Source: Mesorhizobium japonicum MAFF 303099 (GTDB lineage: Bacteria > Pseudomonadota > Alphaproteobacteria > Rhizobiales > Rhizobiaceae). Taken from it: a stretch of 64,000 nt of DNA. The notes under the pieces were generated by a model. That model saw only the letters and a program-made list of their open reading frames with translations. It was not told where the DNA came from and did no database searches. Below, one piece after another: positions 36,163 through 45,929 of this stretch. Where the stretch lies: positions 3,938,001-4,002,000 of the forward strand of contig NC_002678.2 of assembly GCF_000009625.1 (NCBI RefSeq), in the 5' to 3' direction. The position numbers were made by a program, and so were the translations under genes. Numbering within the stretch: the first letter of the stretch is position 1; each line of letters begins with the position of its first letter.

Positions 36163-36953
36163 TGCTGAAAGCCCGTGTCATCCCGTGCCTCGACGTCAAG
36201 GACGGCCGCGTCGTCAAGGGCGTCAACTTCGTCGACCTCATCGACGCCGGCGACCCGGTCGAAGCGGCCAAGGCCTATGACGCCGCCGGCGCCGACGAAC
36301 TCTGCTTTCTCGACATCACCGCCTCGTCCGACAACCGTGAAACCATCTTCGATGTCATCGCCCGCACCGCCGAACAGTGCTTCATGCCGCTGACCGTCGG
36401 CGGCGGCGTGCGCCAGGTCGCCGACATCAGGAAGCTGCTTCTGGCCGGCGCCGACAAGGTGTCGATCAACACGGCGGCGGTGAAGAATCCGGATTTCGTC
36501 GCCGAAGCCGCCGACAAGTTCGGCAATCAATGCATCGTCGTCGCCATCGACGCCAAGAAGGTCTCCGGCGCCGGCGAGGCCGACCGCTGGGAGATCTTCA
36601 CCCATGGCGGACGCGAGAAGACCGGCATCGACGCCGTCGAATTCGCCCGCAAAATGGTCGATCGCGGCGCCGGCGAGATCCTGCTGACATCGATGGACCG
36701 CGACGGCACCAAGGCCGGCTACGATATCGCGCTGACGCGTGCGATCGCCGATGCGGTGCGCGCGCCGATCATCGCTTCGGGCGGCGTCGGCACGCTGGAT
36801 CACCTGGTCGAAGGCATTCGCGACGGCCACGCCGGCGCGGTGCTGGCTGCCTCCATCTTCCATTTTGGCACCTACACCATCGCGCAGGCCAAGGCGCATA
36901 TGGCCGCCGCGGGCCTGCCGATGCGGCTGGACTCCTCGGGCGATCGGCCCTAG
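36162..36953 (+). CDS. hisF: Imidazole glycerol phosphate synthase cyclase subunit HisF
   Basis: Uses ammonia from HisH to convert PRFAR to imidazole glycerol phosphate and AICAR. The 263-residue barrel has the catalytic Asp in [14 protein letters not shown] (near residue 11) and in [13 protein letters not shown] (near residue 175), and the VGGGVR and ASGGVG phosphate sites. Its ATG shares one base with the preceding stop. Confidence 0.97.
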   Translation: MLKARVIPCLDVKDGRVVKGVNFVDLIDAGDPVEAAKAYDAAGADELCFLDITASSDNRETIFDVIARTAEQCFMPLTVGGGVRQVADIRKLLLAGADKVSINTAAVKNPDFVAEAADKFGNQCIVVAIDAKKVSGAGEADRWEIFTHGGREKTGIDAVEFARKMVDRGAGEILLTSMDRDGTKAGYDIALTRAIADAVRAPIIASGGVGTLDHLVEGIRDGHAGAVLAASIFHFGTYTIAQAKAHMAAAGLPMRLDSSGDRP

Positions 36954-36986
36954 AGCCTGTCCGGCTAAGAAAAGGGCCCAGGCGCC

Positions 36987-37310
36987 ATGGCTGAATTTTC
37001 GTTCTCCGATCTGGAGGCAATCATCAGGGACCGCGCCCATTCCGGCGACCCGGATTCCTGGACGGCGAAACTGTTCGCGCGCGGCATCGACAAGGCGGCC
37101 CAGAAACTCGGCGAGGAGGCGGTCGAGACGGCGATTGCCGCCGTCAAGGGCGACAGACAGGGCCTCGTTTCCGAAAGTGCCGATCTTATATATCATTGGC
37201 TCGTCGTTCTCGGCCTCTCGGGTGTTCCGTTGAGCGACGTGCTCAAGGAGCTCGAAAGCCGCACCGGGCGTTCGGGCATCGCCGAAAAGGCGTCACGGCC
37301 CAAGGGCTGA
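36987..37310 (+). CDS. hisE: Phosphoribosyl-ATP pyrophosphatase HisE
   Basis: Removes pyrophosphate from phosphoribosyl-ATP, second step of histidine synthesis. The 107-residue all-helical MazG-like protein has [13 protein letters not shown] and [11 protein letters not shown] as metal-binding helices. It follows hisF by 33 bases. HisI, hisG and hisD are not in the window. Confidence 0.95.
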   Translation: MAEFSFSDLEAIIRDRAHSGDPDSWTAKLFARGIDKAAQKLGEEAVETAIAAVKGDRQGLVSESADLIYHWLVVLGLSGVPLSDVLKELESRTGRSGIAEKASRPKG

Positions 37311-37334
37311 CCGCGAGGGAGGGCAGGTATCTCG

Positions 37335-38294
37335 ATGGATCAGCTCGCGCAAACCGAGAAATATTCCCCCTTTCGTTTCTTTTCGGCCGAGCAATGGTCG
37401 CGATTCCGCGCCGACACGCCACTGACGCTGAGCGAGGACGAGTTCCGCCGCTTGCGTTCGCTTAACGACCCGGTCGACCTCGAGGAGGTCAAGCGCATCT
37501 ATTTGTCGCTGTCGCGGCTTCTGTCCGCCCATGTCGAGGCGAGCCAGCTCTTGTTCCGGCAGCGCCAGGCCTTCTTCAACGCCGTCGATATCGTCAAGAC
37601 GCCGTTCATCATCGGCATCGCCGGCTCCGTCGCCGTCGGCAAATCGACCACCGCGCGCGTGCTGAAGGAGCTTCTGGCGCGCTGGCCGTCGAGCCCCAAG
37701 GTCGATCTCATCACCACCGACGGCTTCCTGCTGCCCAACGAGGTGCTGCGCCGTGAGAACCTGATGGAACGCAAGGGTTTTCCCGACAGTTACGATGTCG
37801 GCGCGCTGCTGCGCTTCCTCTCGGGCATCAAGTCGGCGCTGCCCGATGTCCGCGCGCCGGTCTATTCGCACCTCACCTATGACGTCATTCCGGGCGAGTT
37901 CGTCACCATCGACCGGCCCGACATATTGATCTTCGAAGGCATCAATGTCCTGCAGCCGGGCAAGCTGCCGCAGGACGGCAAGATCGTGCCCTTCCTGTCC
38001 GACTTTTTCGACTTTGCCATCTATATCGATGCCGACGAGAAGCTGATCCATGAGTGGTATATCTCGCGCTTCATGCGGCTGCGCGAGACCGCCTTCCGCA
38101 ATCCGGACTCCTTCTTCCACCGCTACTCGCAGCTTTCGGAGGAAGCGGCGCGCGCCATCGCCGAAGGCCTGTGGTCCAACATCAATCTGAAGAATTTGCG
38201 CGAGAACATCTTGCCGACGCGCGCCCGCGCCGACCTCATCCTGCGCAAGGGCGCCGACCATCTGGTCGAGGAAGTGGCGCTGCGCAAACTTTAG
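37335..38294 (+). CDS. coaA: Pantothenate kinase type I CoaA
   Basis: Phosphorylates pantothenate in the first step of coenzyme A synthesis. The 319-residue protein has Walker [17 protein letters not shown] near residue 96, TTDGFLLPN, and the [10 protein letters not shown] segment of type I kinases. It follows hisE by 24 bases on the same strand, as often in rhizobia. A hairpin terminator follows. Confidence 0.95.
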   Translation: MDQLAQTEKYSPFRFFSAEQWSRFRADTPLTLSEDEFRRLRSLNDPVDLEEVKRIYLSLSRLLSAHVEASQLLFRQRQAFFNAVDIVKTPFIIGIAGSVAVGKSTTARVLKELLARWPSSPKVDLITTDGFLLPNEVLRRENLMERKGFPDSYDVGALLRFLSGIKSALPDVRAPVYSHLTYDVIPGEFVTIDRPDILIFEGINVLQPGKLPQDGKIVPFLSDFFDFAIYIDADEKLIHEWYISRFMRLRETAFRNPDSFFHRYSQLSEEAARAIAEGLWSNINLKNLRENILPTRARADLILRKGADHLVEEVALRKL

Positions 38295-38310
38295 GGCAAT
38301 TCCAGGAAAT

Positions 38311-38341
38311 GTGGCGGCCCTGCCACCGGCAGGCCCGCCAC
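38311..38341. terminator. Bidirectional hairpin after coaA
   Basis: GTGGCGG-C-CCTGCC and GGCAGG-C-CCGCCAC pair with one mismatch around an ACC loop. It lies between convergent coaA and the protease gene and fits a shared terminator, although no strong T-run follows. Confidence 0.55.
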
Positions 38342-38370
38342 CTCGACGTTCATGTCATCGGCGTCGCGGC

Positions 38371-39912
38371 TCAGCCATTGGCGAACGGCACGGCGACATA
38401 GAGCTGGCCGCCGTCGCGTTCGACCAAAAGCAGCACCGACTTGCGGCCCGATTTGCTGGCCTGCGCAATCGCCTGCGTGACCTGCCTGGCGCTCTTCACC
38501 GGGGCCTGGTTGACGGCGACGATGATGTCGCCCGGCTGAATGCCGGCAGCGGCGGCCGCCTTGTCGGGATTGACGCGCGCAACCACCGCGCCATGCTCAT
38601 TGCCGGCGAGGTTCATTTCCTGGCGAATGTCAGGCGTGATGTCCATCAGGCCAAGGCCAATCGCCGGCGCACGCGAGCCCTGCTCGGCGCTCGGTGCGCC
38701 GGATTCGCCGGCCGACGCCGTCTTCACATCGTCGCTGTTTTGCCCGACTTCGACGGAAATCTGCATCGCCTTGCCCTTGCGCCAGACATCCAGCGTTTCC
38801 TTGGCGCCGGGTGCGACATCGGCGACGGCGCGCGACAGATCCTTGGGGTCTTTCACGTCCTGACCGGCGAAGCCGGTGATGACGTCGCCGGCCTCGACGC
38901 CGGCGCTGGCGGCGGGCGAGCTGTCATTGACCTTGGAAACCAGCGCGCCGCCGGCATGATCGAGCCCGATGGCGCTTGCCACGTCCGGCGTCACCTCTTG
39001 GATCTCGACGCCGAGATAGCCGTACTGGATGGAACCGTCCTTCATCAGCTTGGCGACGACCTTTTGGGCCTGGTCCGACGGGATGGCGAAGCCGACGCCG
39101 ACACTGCCGCCATTGGGCGAATAGATCGCCGTGTTGATGCCGACGACATTGCCGTTCACATCCACAAGCGGGCCGCCGGAATTGCCGTGGTTGATCGGCG
39201 CGTCGATCTGGATGAAGTCGTCGAACGGCCCGCTATGCAGGTCGCGGCCGCGTGCCGAAACGATGCCGGCGGTGACCGTGGTGCCGATGCCGAACGGATT
39301 GCCGATCGCCAGCACCTGATCGCCGGTCATCAGCCTGTCGGAATCGCCCCATTTGACCGTCGGCAAGGGCTTGTCGGATTTGATCTTGAGCACGGCGAGG
39401 TCGTTCTTGGCGTCGCGGCCGACAAGCTTGGCGGGAAGTTCGGTGCCGTCATCGAGCGTCACCTTGATCGAAGAGGCGCCGTCGACGACGTGATTGTTGG
39501 TGACGACGGTGCCGTCGGCTGTGACAATGAAGCCGGAACCGAGCGCTTCGGCCCGTTGCGCCTGTTGCGGCGGCGTCTGCGGAGCGGGCATGCCCTGGTC
39601 GCCGAAGAACTGGCGGAAATACTGGTCGAACGGCGAGTTGCCGAGAGGCATGCCGTCGTCGTCACTTGCCGGCTGCCCCTTCATGATGCTGGTGACCGTG
39701 ACCACCGCCGGCTTGTCGGCCGCCACGATCGGCGCGAACGAGCCGTTGGGGGCGGTGATGCCGGCAACCGGGGTCTGGGTCGTCGCGACAATTTTGCTGA
39801 CGCCGGTGCTGTTCGCGCTCTGGGCGAACGAGACGACGACGGGGGAGATGATCAGCGCAGCGCCCAGCAGGGCCGCGACGCGATGCCTACGAAGAATACC
39901 AAGAGGTGACAT
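38371..39912 (-). CDS. DegP/HtrA-type periplasmic serine protease
   Basis: Serine endoprotease of 513 residues for envelope protein quality control. A signal sequence covers the first ~35 residues. The triad is seen as His in VVTNNHVV, Asp in KNDLAVLKI and Ser in NHGNSGGPLVD. Two PDZ domains follow (about residues 290-380 and 400-505). It resembles the Do family; which of DegP, DegQ or MucD cannot be told. The 197-base upstream gap holds its promoter, which I could not fix. Confidence 0.93.
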   Translation of the reverse strand: MSPLGILRRHRVAALLGAALIISPVVVSFAQSANSTGVSKIVATTQTPVAGITAPNGSFAPIVAADKPAVVTVTSIMKGQPASDDDGMPLGNSPFDQYFRQFFGDQGMPAPQTPPQQAQRAEALGSGFIVTADGTVVTNNHVVDGASSIKVTLDDGTELPAKLVGRDAKNDLAVLKIKSDKPLPTVKWGDSDRLMTGDQVLAIGNPFGIGTTVTAGIVSARGRDLHSGPFDDFIQIDAPINHGNSGGPLVDVNGNVVGINTAIYSPNGGSVGVGFAIPSDQAQKVVAKLMKDGSIQYGYLGVEIQEVTPDVASAIGLDHAGGALVSKVNDSSPAASAGVEAGDVITGFAGQDVKDPKDLSRAVADVAPGAKETLDVWRKGKAMQISVEVGQNSDDVKTASAGESGAPSAEQGSRAPAIGLGLMDITPDIRQEMNLAGNEHGAVVARVNPDKAAAAAGIQPGDIIVAVNQAPVKSARQVTQAIAQASKSGRKSVLLLVERDGGQLYVAVPFANG

Positions 39913-40109
39913 GGTCGTTCTGTCCGGGCGAGGGTTGATCCGGCGCCGCGGGCACCTTGGGAGGAGCGCCCGCCGGCGTGTCGACGACCGGATTGCCTGT
40001 CTCGCCGTACATGGCGGCCGGCCGGATCGACACCAGGCTATCTAGGGTGCCGATCGGCCCGAATTAGGGTTTTTGGCCGACCTTACGAAGATTTAATTCA
40101 GGAGAGCGC

Positions 40110-40826
40110 TTACGGATCGTCATGCCGGCGCAGATAGTCGGTCGCAATCTCACGCATACGCTTGCCGTCGAAACTCGGCCCGTGGCCGCCATGGCCGATG
40201 CGGATCAGCAGGTCGAGCAGGCGTCGCATGGTGCTGACATAGGCGGCCCGGTCGGAATCCTGCAGCGAGTCGATCAGCGTGTCGTCGTAGATGGCGTCGC
40301 CGCTGAAAAACAGCCCGTCGGCCTCGTCGAACAGAGCGATCGAATCCGGCGAATGCCCAGGCAGATGCAGCACGCGGAATTGCCGGTCGCCGAGATCGAT
40401 CACGTCGCCCTCGTCAAGCGTTCGCGTCAGCGGCGCCGAGGGGATTTTGTAATCCGCCGACCGCCAACCCGGCGCCGGCAATTTCGACACGGCGCCTTCG
40501 AGATCGTGGAACATCCAGGCATAGGTCGCCGCCTCATCCATGCTCTCGAATTGCGCGGCACTCATCCTCGGCCCGGCCCGCCACGAAAATTCATGCAGCG
40601 AGCCGACATGGTCGAGATGGATATGTGTGGCGACCACCAACAGCGGCTTGCCCCGAGGCGTTTCGATCTGCGGCGCCAGCGGACAGATGCCCATGCCGGT
40701 ATCGACCAGGAGGTCGGCGTCGCGGCCGCGCAGATGCCAGATGTTGGCGCGCACATAGTCATGCACGAACGGCTCGGTCAGCATCGTCGTCCTGTCGTCG
40801 ACGATGCTCTTGCTGAACCACTCCAT
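40110..40826 (-). CDS. MBL-fold metallo-hydrolase
   Basis: A 238-residue zinc hydrolase of the metallo-beta-lactamase superfamily. THIHLDHVGSL is the HxHxDH site, HLPGHSPDSIAL gives the next His, and FSGDAIYDD the bridging Asp. It resembles glyoxalase II-like and lactonase-like members, but the substrate is unknown. Its ATG overlaps the stop of the phosphofructokinase gene by one base (TAATG), so the two are co-translated. Confidence 0.88.
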   Translation of the reverse strand: MEWFSKSIVDDRTTMLTEPFVHDYVRANIWHLRGRDADLLVDTGMGICPLAPQIETPRGKPLLVVATHIHLDHVGSLHEFSWRAGPRMSAAQFESMDEAATYAWMFHDLEGAVSKLPAPGWRSADYKIPSAPLTRTLDEGDVIDLGDRQFRVLHLPGHSPDSIALFDEADGLFFSGDAIYDDTLIDSLQDSDRAAYVSTMRRLLDLLIRIGHGGHGPSFDGKRMREIATDYLRRHDDP

Positions 40827-41992
40827 TAAACGAAAGGCTTCCCGACCTTGTACTTTTCCGGCACCAGCCGCTTGAGATAGGCCATGCCGGCTTCGGACAG
40901 CTGGTTGACGTCGGGCTTCATGAAATCGTCAGGCATGTGGCGGGTCTTGCCGGCGACATTCTTCAGCGGCACCTTTTTCAGCACCGTCTTTGTCCCGTCA
41001 TACTGCAGCGCCACCGAGCCGCCGCCCTGTTCGGCGACGGAGACGGCGAAGGCGCCGGCATCGAACGCCTCCTGCGCGTCGACGGCGCTGATGGCGCCGA
41101 CATAGCCGCGCGGCATGTAGCCGAGCGCGTCGACGCGGGCCCGCTTGCCGGGCAGGCCTTCGGCCAGCGCGCGCTCAAGCGCGGCTGGCAGGTCGCTGCC
41201 CGACAGCTTGACGTTACCATGGGCGTCACGCTCGAGCTTCTCCGGCGGCACCAGGCTTTCGACCAGCGCCTTGCCGTCGGCGGTGCTTACCCCTTCCGAC
41301 ACGGCGACGATGCAGCGCTTGTGCCGGTCAAGCGTGGCGCGCACATCATCGATGAAGCCGGCGGCCGAGAACGGCCGCTCCGGCACATAGACCAGATGCG
41401 GGCCGCTGTCGGGATCGAGCTGCCAGGCGGCCGCCGCCGCGGTGAGAAAACCGGCATGCCGGCCCATGACGATGCCGACATAGATGCCAGGCAAAGCGCG
41501 GAAATCGAGATCGACGGAGAGGAAGGCGCCGGCGACGAACTCGGCCGCCGAGATGAAGCCCGGCGTGTGGTCGTTCTCCTCCAGATCATTGTCGATGGTC
41601 TTGGGTGCATGGACGAAAGCAATCGAGCCGCCGGCGGCATCGGTCAGGATCTGCTGCGTGCCCGACGTGTCGTTGCCGCCGATATAGATGAAGGCGTCGG
41701 CGCCGGCCTTCTTCAGGCCTTTGAGGATGACGTCGCAATAGGCGGCATCCGGCTTGTCGCGCGTCGAGCCAAGGGCGGCGCTTGGCGTTCCCGCTATCAG
41801 CCGCAGCCGATCCTCGGGGATGGCCGAGAGGTCGACATAATTGCCGTCGCGGATGCCGCGCACGCCATGGATGGAGCCCAGGACCTTGGCGCCCGGATGC
41901 CGCTTGCGGATCTCCAGCGTGGCGCCGACCACCGTCTGGTTGATGACGGCGGTCGGGCCGCCGCCCTGCGCGATGATAAAAGTTCCGGCCAT
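40826..41992 (-). CDS. pfp: Pyrophosphate-type 6-phosphofructokinase
   Basis: Phosphorylates fructose 6-phosphate, reversibly if pyrophosphate is the donor. In the 388-residue protein GGND (105-108) has Asp where ATP-dependent enzymes have Gly, and PKTIDND (130-136) has Lys where they have Gly; both point to pyrophosphate use. GGGPTAVIN lies at 10-18. The ATG at 41992 gives MAGTFIIAQ; the upstream extension was rejected. The downstream MBL hydrolase is translationally coupled. Confidence 0.9.
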   Translation of the reverse strand: MAGTFIIAQGGGPTAVINQTVVGATLEIRKRHPGAKVLGSIHGVRGIRDGNYVDLSAIPEDRLRLIAGTPSAALGSTRDKPDAAYCDVILKGLKKAGADAFIYIGGNDTSGTQQILTDAAGGSIAFVHAPKTIDNDLEENDHTPGFISAAEFVAGAFLSVDLDFRALPGIYVGIVMGRHAGFLTAAAAAWQLDPDSGPHLVYVPERPFSAAGFIDDVRATLDRHKRCIVAVSEGVSTADGKALVESLVPPEKLERDAHGNVKLSGSDLPAALERALAEGLPGKRARVDALGYMPRGYVGAISAVDAQEAFDAGAFAVSVAEQGGGSVALQYDGTKTVLKKVPLKNVAGKTRHMPDDFMKPDVNQLSEAGMAYLKRLVPEKYKVGKPFV

Positions 41993-42078
41993 TCCTGACG
42001 TCTCCCGAGCGATGGTTTTCAAGGCACCTTGGCCTGTCTTGCCGCATCACGCAACGGGAGAAACAGAGGGATAAAGGA

Positions 42079-42846
42079 TCACATGACGACGACCGGGTTT
42101 TTCTTCGAAACGCGGCTGTAGAGGTCGATAATGTCCTGGTTGATCAGCCGCACGCAGCCCGACGACATCGCCTGGCCGATGCTCCACCATTCGGGCGAGC
42201 CGTGGATGCGATAGCCGGTGTCCTTGCCGTCCTGATAGATGTAGAGCGCGCGCGCGCCGAGCGGATTGGTGAGGCCGCCGGGCTGGCCGCCCTGCCACTT
42301 CACCAGTTCGGGCTTGCGCTGGATCATCTCCGGTGGCGGCGTCCAGGTCGGCCATTCCCTGCCGTACTGGATGTTGGCGCGGCCGGACCAGCGGAAGCCG
42401 TCCTTGCCGATGCCGACGCCGTAGCGGATGGCGTCGCCGCCCGGCTGGACGAGATAGAGCATGCGCTCCTTGAGATGGACGACGATGGTGCCGGGCGCTT
42501 CGCCGGTCGTGTCGACGACGATCTGGCGGCGGAATTCCGGCTTGACCTTGAGATACGGCACTTCAGGCACGTTGAAACCGTTGTCCGTCAAAGCGGCGTA
42601 CATCAGGTCGGGGCTGGTGATGTTCTTGTCGACGCTGATCGCCGGCCGCATCGGCGGCACGGAACCGGTGACAGTATTGTCGAGTTCCAGCACCGGCATT
42701 CCACCGCCGGACGTCGAGCAGCCGGCGGCGCTGAGCAGCGCCAGCGCGCCTGCCCCTGAGAGGACGGCGCGGCGGGAAAGAGGATGATCGGTTTCGATTG
42801 CGTCGCCGTTTCGTGGCGGCGTCAGACCTTGCGGCAACTCACGCAT
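42079..42846 (-). CDS. L,D-transpeptidase (YkuD), exported lipoprotein
   Basis: Peptidoglycan cross-linking enzyme of about 255 residues. The N-terminus has twin Arg in SRRAVLSGAG followed by a hydrophobic stretch and a lipobox-like SAAGC near residue 43, so it may be a Tat-exported lipoprotein. The catalytic site is HGSPEWWSIGQAMSSGCVR, with His and Cys in the standard YkuD spacing. The start at 42846 (MRELPQG) is preferred over the upstream frame but not proven. Confidence 0.9.
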   Translation of the reverse strand: MRELPQGLTPPRNGDAIETDHPLSRRAVLSGAGALALLSAAGCSTSGGGMPVLELDNTVTGSVPPMRPAISVDKNITSPDLMYAALTDNGFNVPEVPYLKVKPEFRRQIVVDTTGEAPGTIVVHLKERMLYLVQPGGDAIRYGVGIGKDGFRWSGRANIQYGREWPTWTPPPEMIQRKPELVKWQGGQPGGLTNPLGARALYIYQDGKDTGYRIHGSPEWWSIGQAMSSGCVRLINQDIIDLYSRVSKKNPVVVM

Positions 42847-43085
42847 ATACCCAAACCCTACGCTGTCGGCGGGAAGCACGGTCCGGCCGGATAGCGGGCA
42901 TTTTCATCATTCATGGTTGATAAAGCGTGAATGCCTTGCGCTGCCTGCATTTGCGCCAGGCCTGGCGGCATCGAGTCGTGCCGAATGAGGCTGCAACCGG
43001 GCGTTCCTGCACAAAAACACCCAGGTCGGGTCATAATCCCGGCACCGGCCTTTCCTACGCATCAGGCGATCAGCGAGGGGCCTCC

Positions 43086-43208
43086 ATGTGCAAGACGTTA
43101 AAAACCGACATCACGCTTTTTGCCGCTGCCATTGTCGCGGCCGCACTGGTTCTCGGTGCCGATGTCAGCCTGGCCGATATCGTGAGCACGCTGGGCGGCG
43201 CGAACTGA
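43086..43208 (+). CDS. Possible small membrane or secreted peptide
   Basis: A 40-residue frame with GAGGGG (43074-43079) upstream of the ATG. Residues about 9-29 are hydrophobic and rich in Ala and Val, resembling a signal or transmembrane segment. No family is recognised. It lies in an otherwise empty gap between the transpeptidase and LysE genes. Confidence 0.4.
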   Translation: MCKTLKTDITLFAAAIVAAALVLGADVSLADIVSTLGGAN

Positions 43209-43355
43209 CGCCAACCTGCCTTTGGCGCAATTGATTCCGTGGCAATTCCGGCGCGGCGGTTGCTGTTCGTAACCGCGCAAAAACAGAGATCAGACCTCTT
43301 TACATTCCCCCTGGGCTGAGGATTTATCCTTTTCCTTAACCCAAGGGAGACAGAC

Positions 43356-43979
43356 ATGTCCTTCGAGAACTGGGCCGCTTTCGCCGCCGCGTCGACCATC
43401 CTGCTCGTCATTCCGGATCCAACCATCCTGCTGGTCGTGTCCTATGCGCTGGGCCAGGGCTGGCGCACAGCTTTGCCGATGGCGGTTGGCGTGGCGCTCG
43501 GCGACTTCACCGCCATGACCTTGTCGATGCTCGGCATCGGCGCGCTGCTTGCCGCTTCGGCGACCGTCTTCACCGTCCTGAAGCTGATCGGCGCCGGCTA
43601 TCTGATCTATCTCGGCGTAAAACTGTTCCGCGCCGGCGGCGCGCTGAAGGCCGAGCCGCGAACCGATGTGGTCTCTTCGGCCAAGATGATGGCGCACGCC
43701 TGGCTGGTCACCGCGCTCAACCCGAAAAGCATCACTTTCTTTGTCGCCTTCCTGCCGCAGTTCCTCGACCGGCATGCCGATTTCTGGACGCAGATGCTGA
43801 TCTTCGAGACGACGTTCCTGGCGCTCGCCTTTGCCAATGCCTTCGGCTACGCGCTGATCGCGGCACGCGCCCGCAATGTCGTGCGCAATCCCAAGGCGAT
43901 CCGCATCTTCAACCGCACCGGCGGCACGCTGCTGGTCGGCGCCGGCATCGCCACCGTGGCGATGCGTTCGGGGAATTAG
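43356..43979 (+). CDS. LysE-family translocator
   Basis: A 207-residue exporter with about six hydrophobic helices. IPDPTILLVVSYALGQGWRTALPMA and TALNPKSITFFVAFLPQFLD (in parts) are LysE/RhtB landmarks. Amino acid or homoserine-lactone-like substrates are typical; none can be assigned. AAGGGAG precedes the ATG. A strong hairpin ends the gene. Confidence 0.88.
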   Translation: MSFENWAAFAAASTILLVIPDPTILLVVSYALGQGWRTALPMAVGVALGDFTAMTLSMLGIGALLAASATVFTVLKLIGAGYLIYLGVKLFRAGGALKAEPRTDVVSSAKMMAHAWLVTALNPKSITFFVAFLPQFLDRHADFWTQMLIFETTFLALAFANAFGYALIAARARNVVRNPKAIRIFNRTGGTLLVGAGIATVAMRSGN

Positions 43980-43990
43980 GCCTTTTATTC

Positions 43991-44024
43991 GACCATTCGA
44001 AACCGGTTCCGGTTTCGAATGGTC
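43991..44024. terminator. Perfect 16-bp hairpin between convergent genes
   Basis: GACCATTCGAAACCGG and CCGGTTTCGAATGGTC with a TT centre form a perfect inverted repeat, 11 bases after the LysE stop and 4 bases before the stop of the autotransporter remnant. It probably ends transcription from both sides. Confidence 0.7.
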
Positions 44025-44028
44025 TGGT

Positions 44029-44391
44029 TCACCACTTCATGCTGATACCGACATTGCCCTCGAGGATGCGGCGCTTGTCGCCGCCGAGATTGGTGGTGTA
44101 GTCGCCGGTGGCAAAGAGGCTGACCTTGTCGGTCACTTTGGCGACCACGCCGCCGCCGAACTCGAAGGAGGTCGACCGGCCCTCGGTGGTGATGTCGGTG
44201 GTATCGAAGCTGACACGGTCGGTGCCGCCGAAATCGTGCCAGATGTTGGCTTTGAGGTAGGGCTGCAGCGCGATACCGTTGATCGTGGTCTCGCCCTGCA
44301 GCCGCGCACCCCGCCGGCCGCTGACGCTCTCATCGGTGACGAAGGAAACCGACGAGAAACGGTCGTTGGTGTCGTCGAGCGACAGGCTCCA
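44029..44391 (-). pseudogene. Remnant of an autotransporter beta-barrel
   Basis: About 120 residues (from SLSLDDTNDRF to GNVGISMKW) match the end of an outer-membrane autotransporter barrel: alternating hydrophobic/polar strands and a terminal aromatic residue used for outer-membrane insertion. A full barrel needs about 260-280 residues plus a passenger domain, neither of which is present; upstream the frame runs into unrelated sequence before the TTC38-like gene. No signal peptide or start is left, so it is a decayed 3' fragment. Confidence 0.75.
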
Positions 44392-44524
44392 TGGTTGATG
44401 AACTGCAAAGGCTGCTGGGATAGACCTTATGCAGTGCGTGATTGGCACGTCCGTGGCCCATGATTTAAGATCGCCTTGGCCTGAAGGGCCGCGAGCTTGT
44501 CCAAGGTCGATCAGAGGATGTTGC

Positions 44525-45847
44525 ATGGCAATCAGGGACGCATTCGGCCTGACATTTTCGGGCGCCACCGAAACCGGGTTCACGCCCTACAGCCAGGCCG
44601 TGCGTGAACTGTTGTGCTTCATCGGCGATCCCGTCGCCTCCGTCGACCGTGCCATATTGGCGGATCCCGGTTTCGTCATGGCGCATGTCTTCAAGGGCTA
44701 TCTCTTCGGCCTCGCCACCGAGCGCGATGCAACGGCGGTGGCCAGGGCTTGCCACGAGGCGGCGCTGCCGCTTGCCGCGACGACGCGCGAAGAGGCGCAT
44801 GTTCTGGCCCTCGGCCACCTCGCCAATGGGCGCTGGCATGACGCCGCCAGGATCCTCGAGGATGTCGCCATCGAGACCCCGCTCGACGCGCTGGCGCTGC
44901 AGGTCGGGCACCAGATCGACTTCTTCACAGGCAATGCGCGAATGCTGCGTGACCGCATCGCCCGCGCCTTGCCGTCATGGCAGAGCGGCATGCCGGGCTA
45001 CCACGCCATCCTCGGCATGCAGGCCTTCGGGCTGGAGGAAATGGGCGACTATACCAGGGCCGAAAAGCTTGGTCGCACGGCGGTCGAGATCGAGCCGCGC
45101 GATGGCTGGGCGCAGCATGCGGTCGCGCATGTCATGGAAATGCAAAGCCGGCAAAGGGACGGTATCGTCTGGATGCGCGCCAATCCCGAAGCCTGGACAA
45201 AGGAAAGCTTCCTGCAGGTGCACAATTGGTGGCACTTGGCGCTGTTCCACTACGATCTCGGTGAGATCGACCAGGTGCTGGCGCTCTATGACGGACCGAT
45301 CTATGGCGCGCCATCGGCGATGGCGCTGAACATGGTCGATGCGTCGGCGCTCCTGTGGCGGCTGCATCTCGGCGGCATCGATGTCGGCGACCGCTGGGCG
45401 GCGCTCGCCGCCAATTGGCCCAAGGCCGGCGCCGGCGATTATGCCTTCAACGATGCGCATGCGATGATGGCCTTCGTCGGCGCCGGCCTCGACGGACCCG
45501 CCCTTGCCTTGCTCGAGGCGCAGCGCGAGGCGATGCACGGCAGCGGCGACAACGCCGCTTTCACGCGGGATGTCGGCCATCCGCTGACGCTGGCAATCAA
45601 GGCATTCGGCGAGGCCAACTACACCGAGGCCGTGCAGCTGATCCGGCCGATCCGGGCGATCGCCAATCGCTTCGGCGGCAGCCACGCGCAGCGCGACGTC
45701 ATCGACCTGACGCTGATCGAAGCGGCCTTGCGGGCCGGTGACCGCGCGCTCGCCGGGGCGCTCACGGCCGAGCGTTCGATGGCGCGGCCGGATAGCCCGC
45801 TCTCTGTGCTGCTTGCGCGACGCGCGGCCGATTTGTCAGAGAATTGA
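44525..45847 (+). CDS. TTC38-like tetratricopeptide protein
   Basis: A 440-residue soluble protein of the TTC38 type. Helical repeat pairs run through the chain, with VHNWWHLALFHYDLGEIDQVLALYD near residue 225 (in parts) and HAVAHVMEMQ near residue 198 as landmarks. The role is unknown; family members are thought to be protein-interaction platforms. The ATG at 44525 is chosen; the upstream frame overlaps the autotransporter remnant's antisense. A terminator follows. Confidence 0.85.
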   Translation: MAIRDAFGLTFSGATETGFTPYSQAVRELLCFIGDPVASVDRAILADPGFVMAHVFKGYLFGLATERDATAVARACHEAALPLAATTREEAHVLALGHLANGRWHDAARILEDVAIETPLDALALQVGHQIDFFTGNARMLRDRIARALPSWQSGMPGYHAILGMQAFGLEEMGDYTRAEKLGRTAVEIEPRDGWAQHAVAHVMEMQSRQRDGIVWMRANPEAWTKESFLQVHNWWHLALFHYDLGEIDQVLALYDGPIYGAPSAMALNMVDASALLWRLHLGGIDVGDRWAALAANWPKAGAGDYAFNDAHAMMAFVGAGLDGPALALLEAQREAMHGSGDNAAFTRDVGHPLTLAIKAFGEANYTEAVQLIRPIRAIANRFGGSHAQRDVIDLTLIEAALRAGDRALAGALTAERSMARPDSPLSVLLARRAADLSEN

Positions 45848-45867
45848 CCGCAAGCCGATCTTGCCTT

Positions 45868-45892
45868 AAAAACTGGCTCGGCCAGATTTTTT
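45868..45892 (+). terminator. Intrinsic terminator after the TTC38-like gene
   Basis: Stem CTGGC/GCCAG (45873-45877 and 45881-45885) with a TCG loop is flanked by five A and six T, giving a classical intrinsic terminator 20 bases after the stop. A second hairpin TTTTTTCG/CGAAAAAA (45887-45907) overlaps it and lies upstream of xylB. Confidence 0.7.
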
Positions 45893-45929
45893 CGAGACCC
45901 GAAAAAAATAAATGGCATGGGAGGATGAC

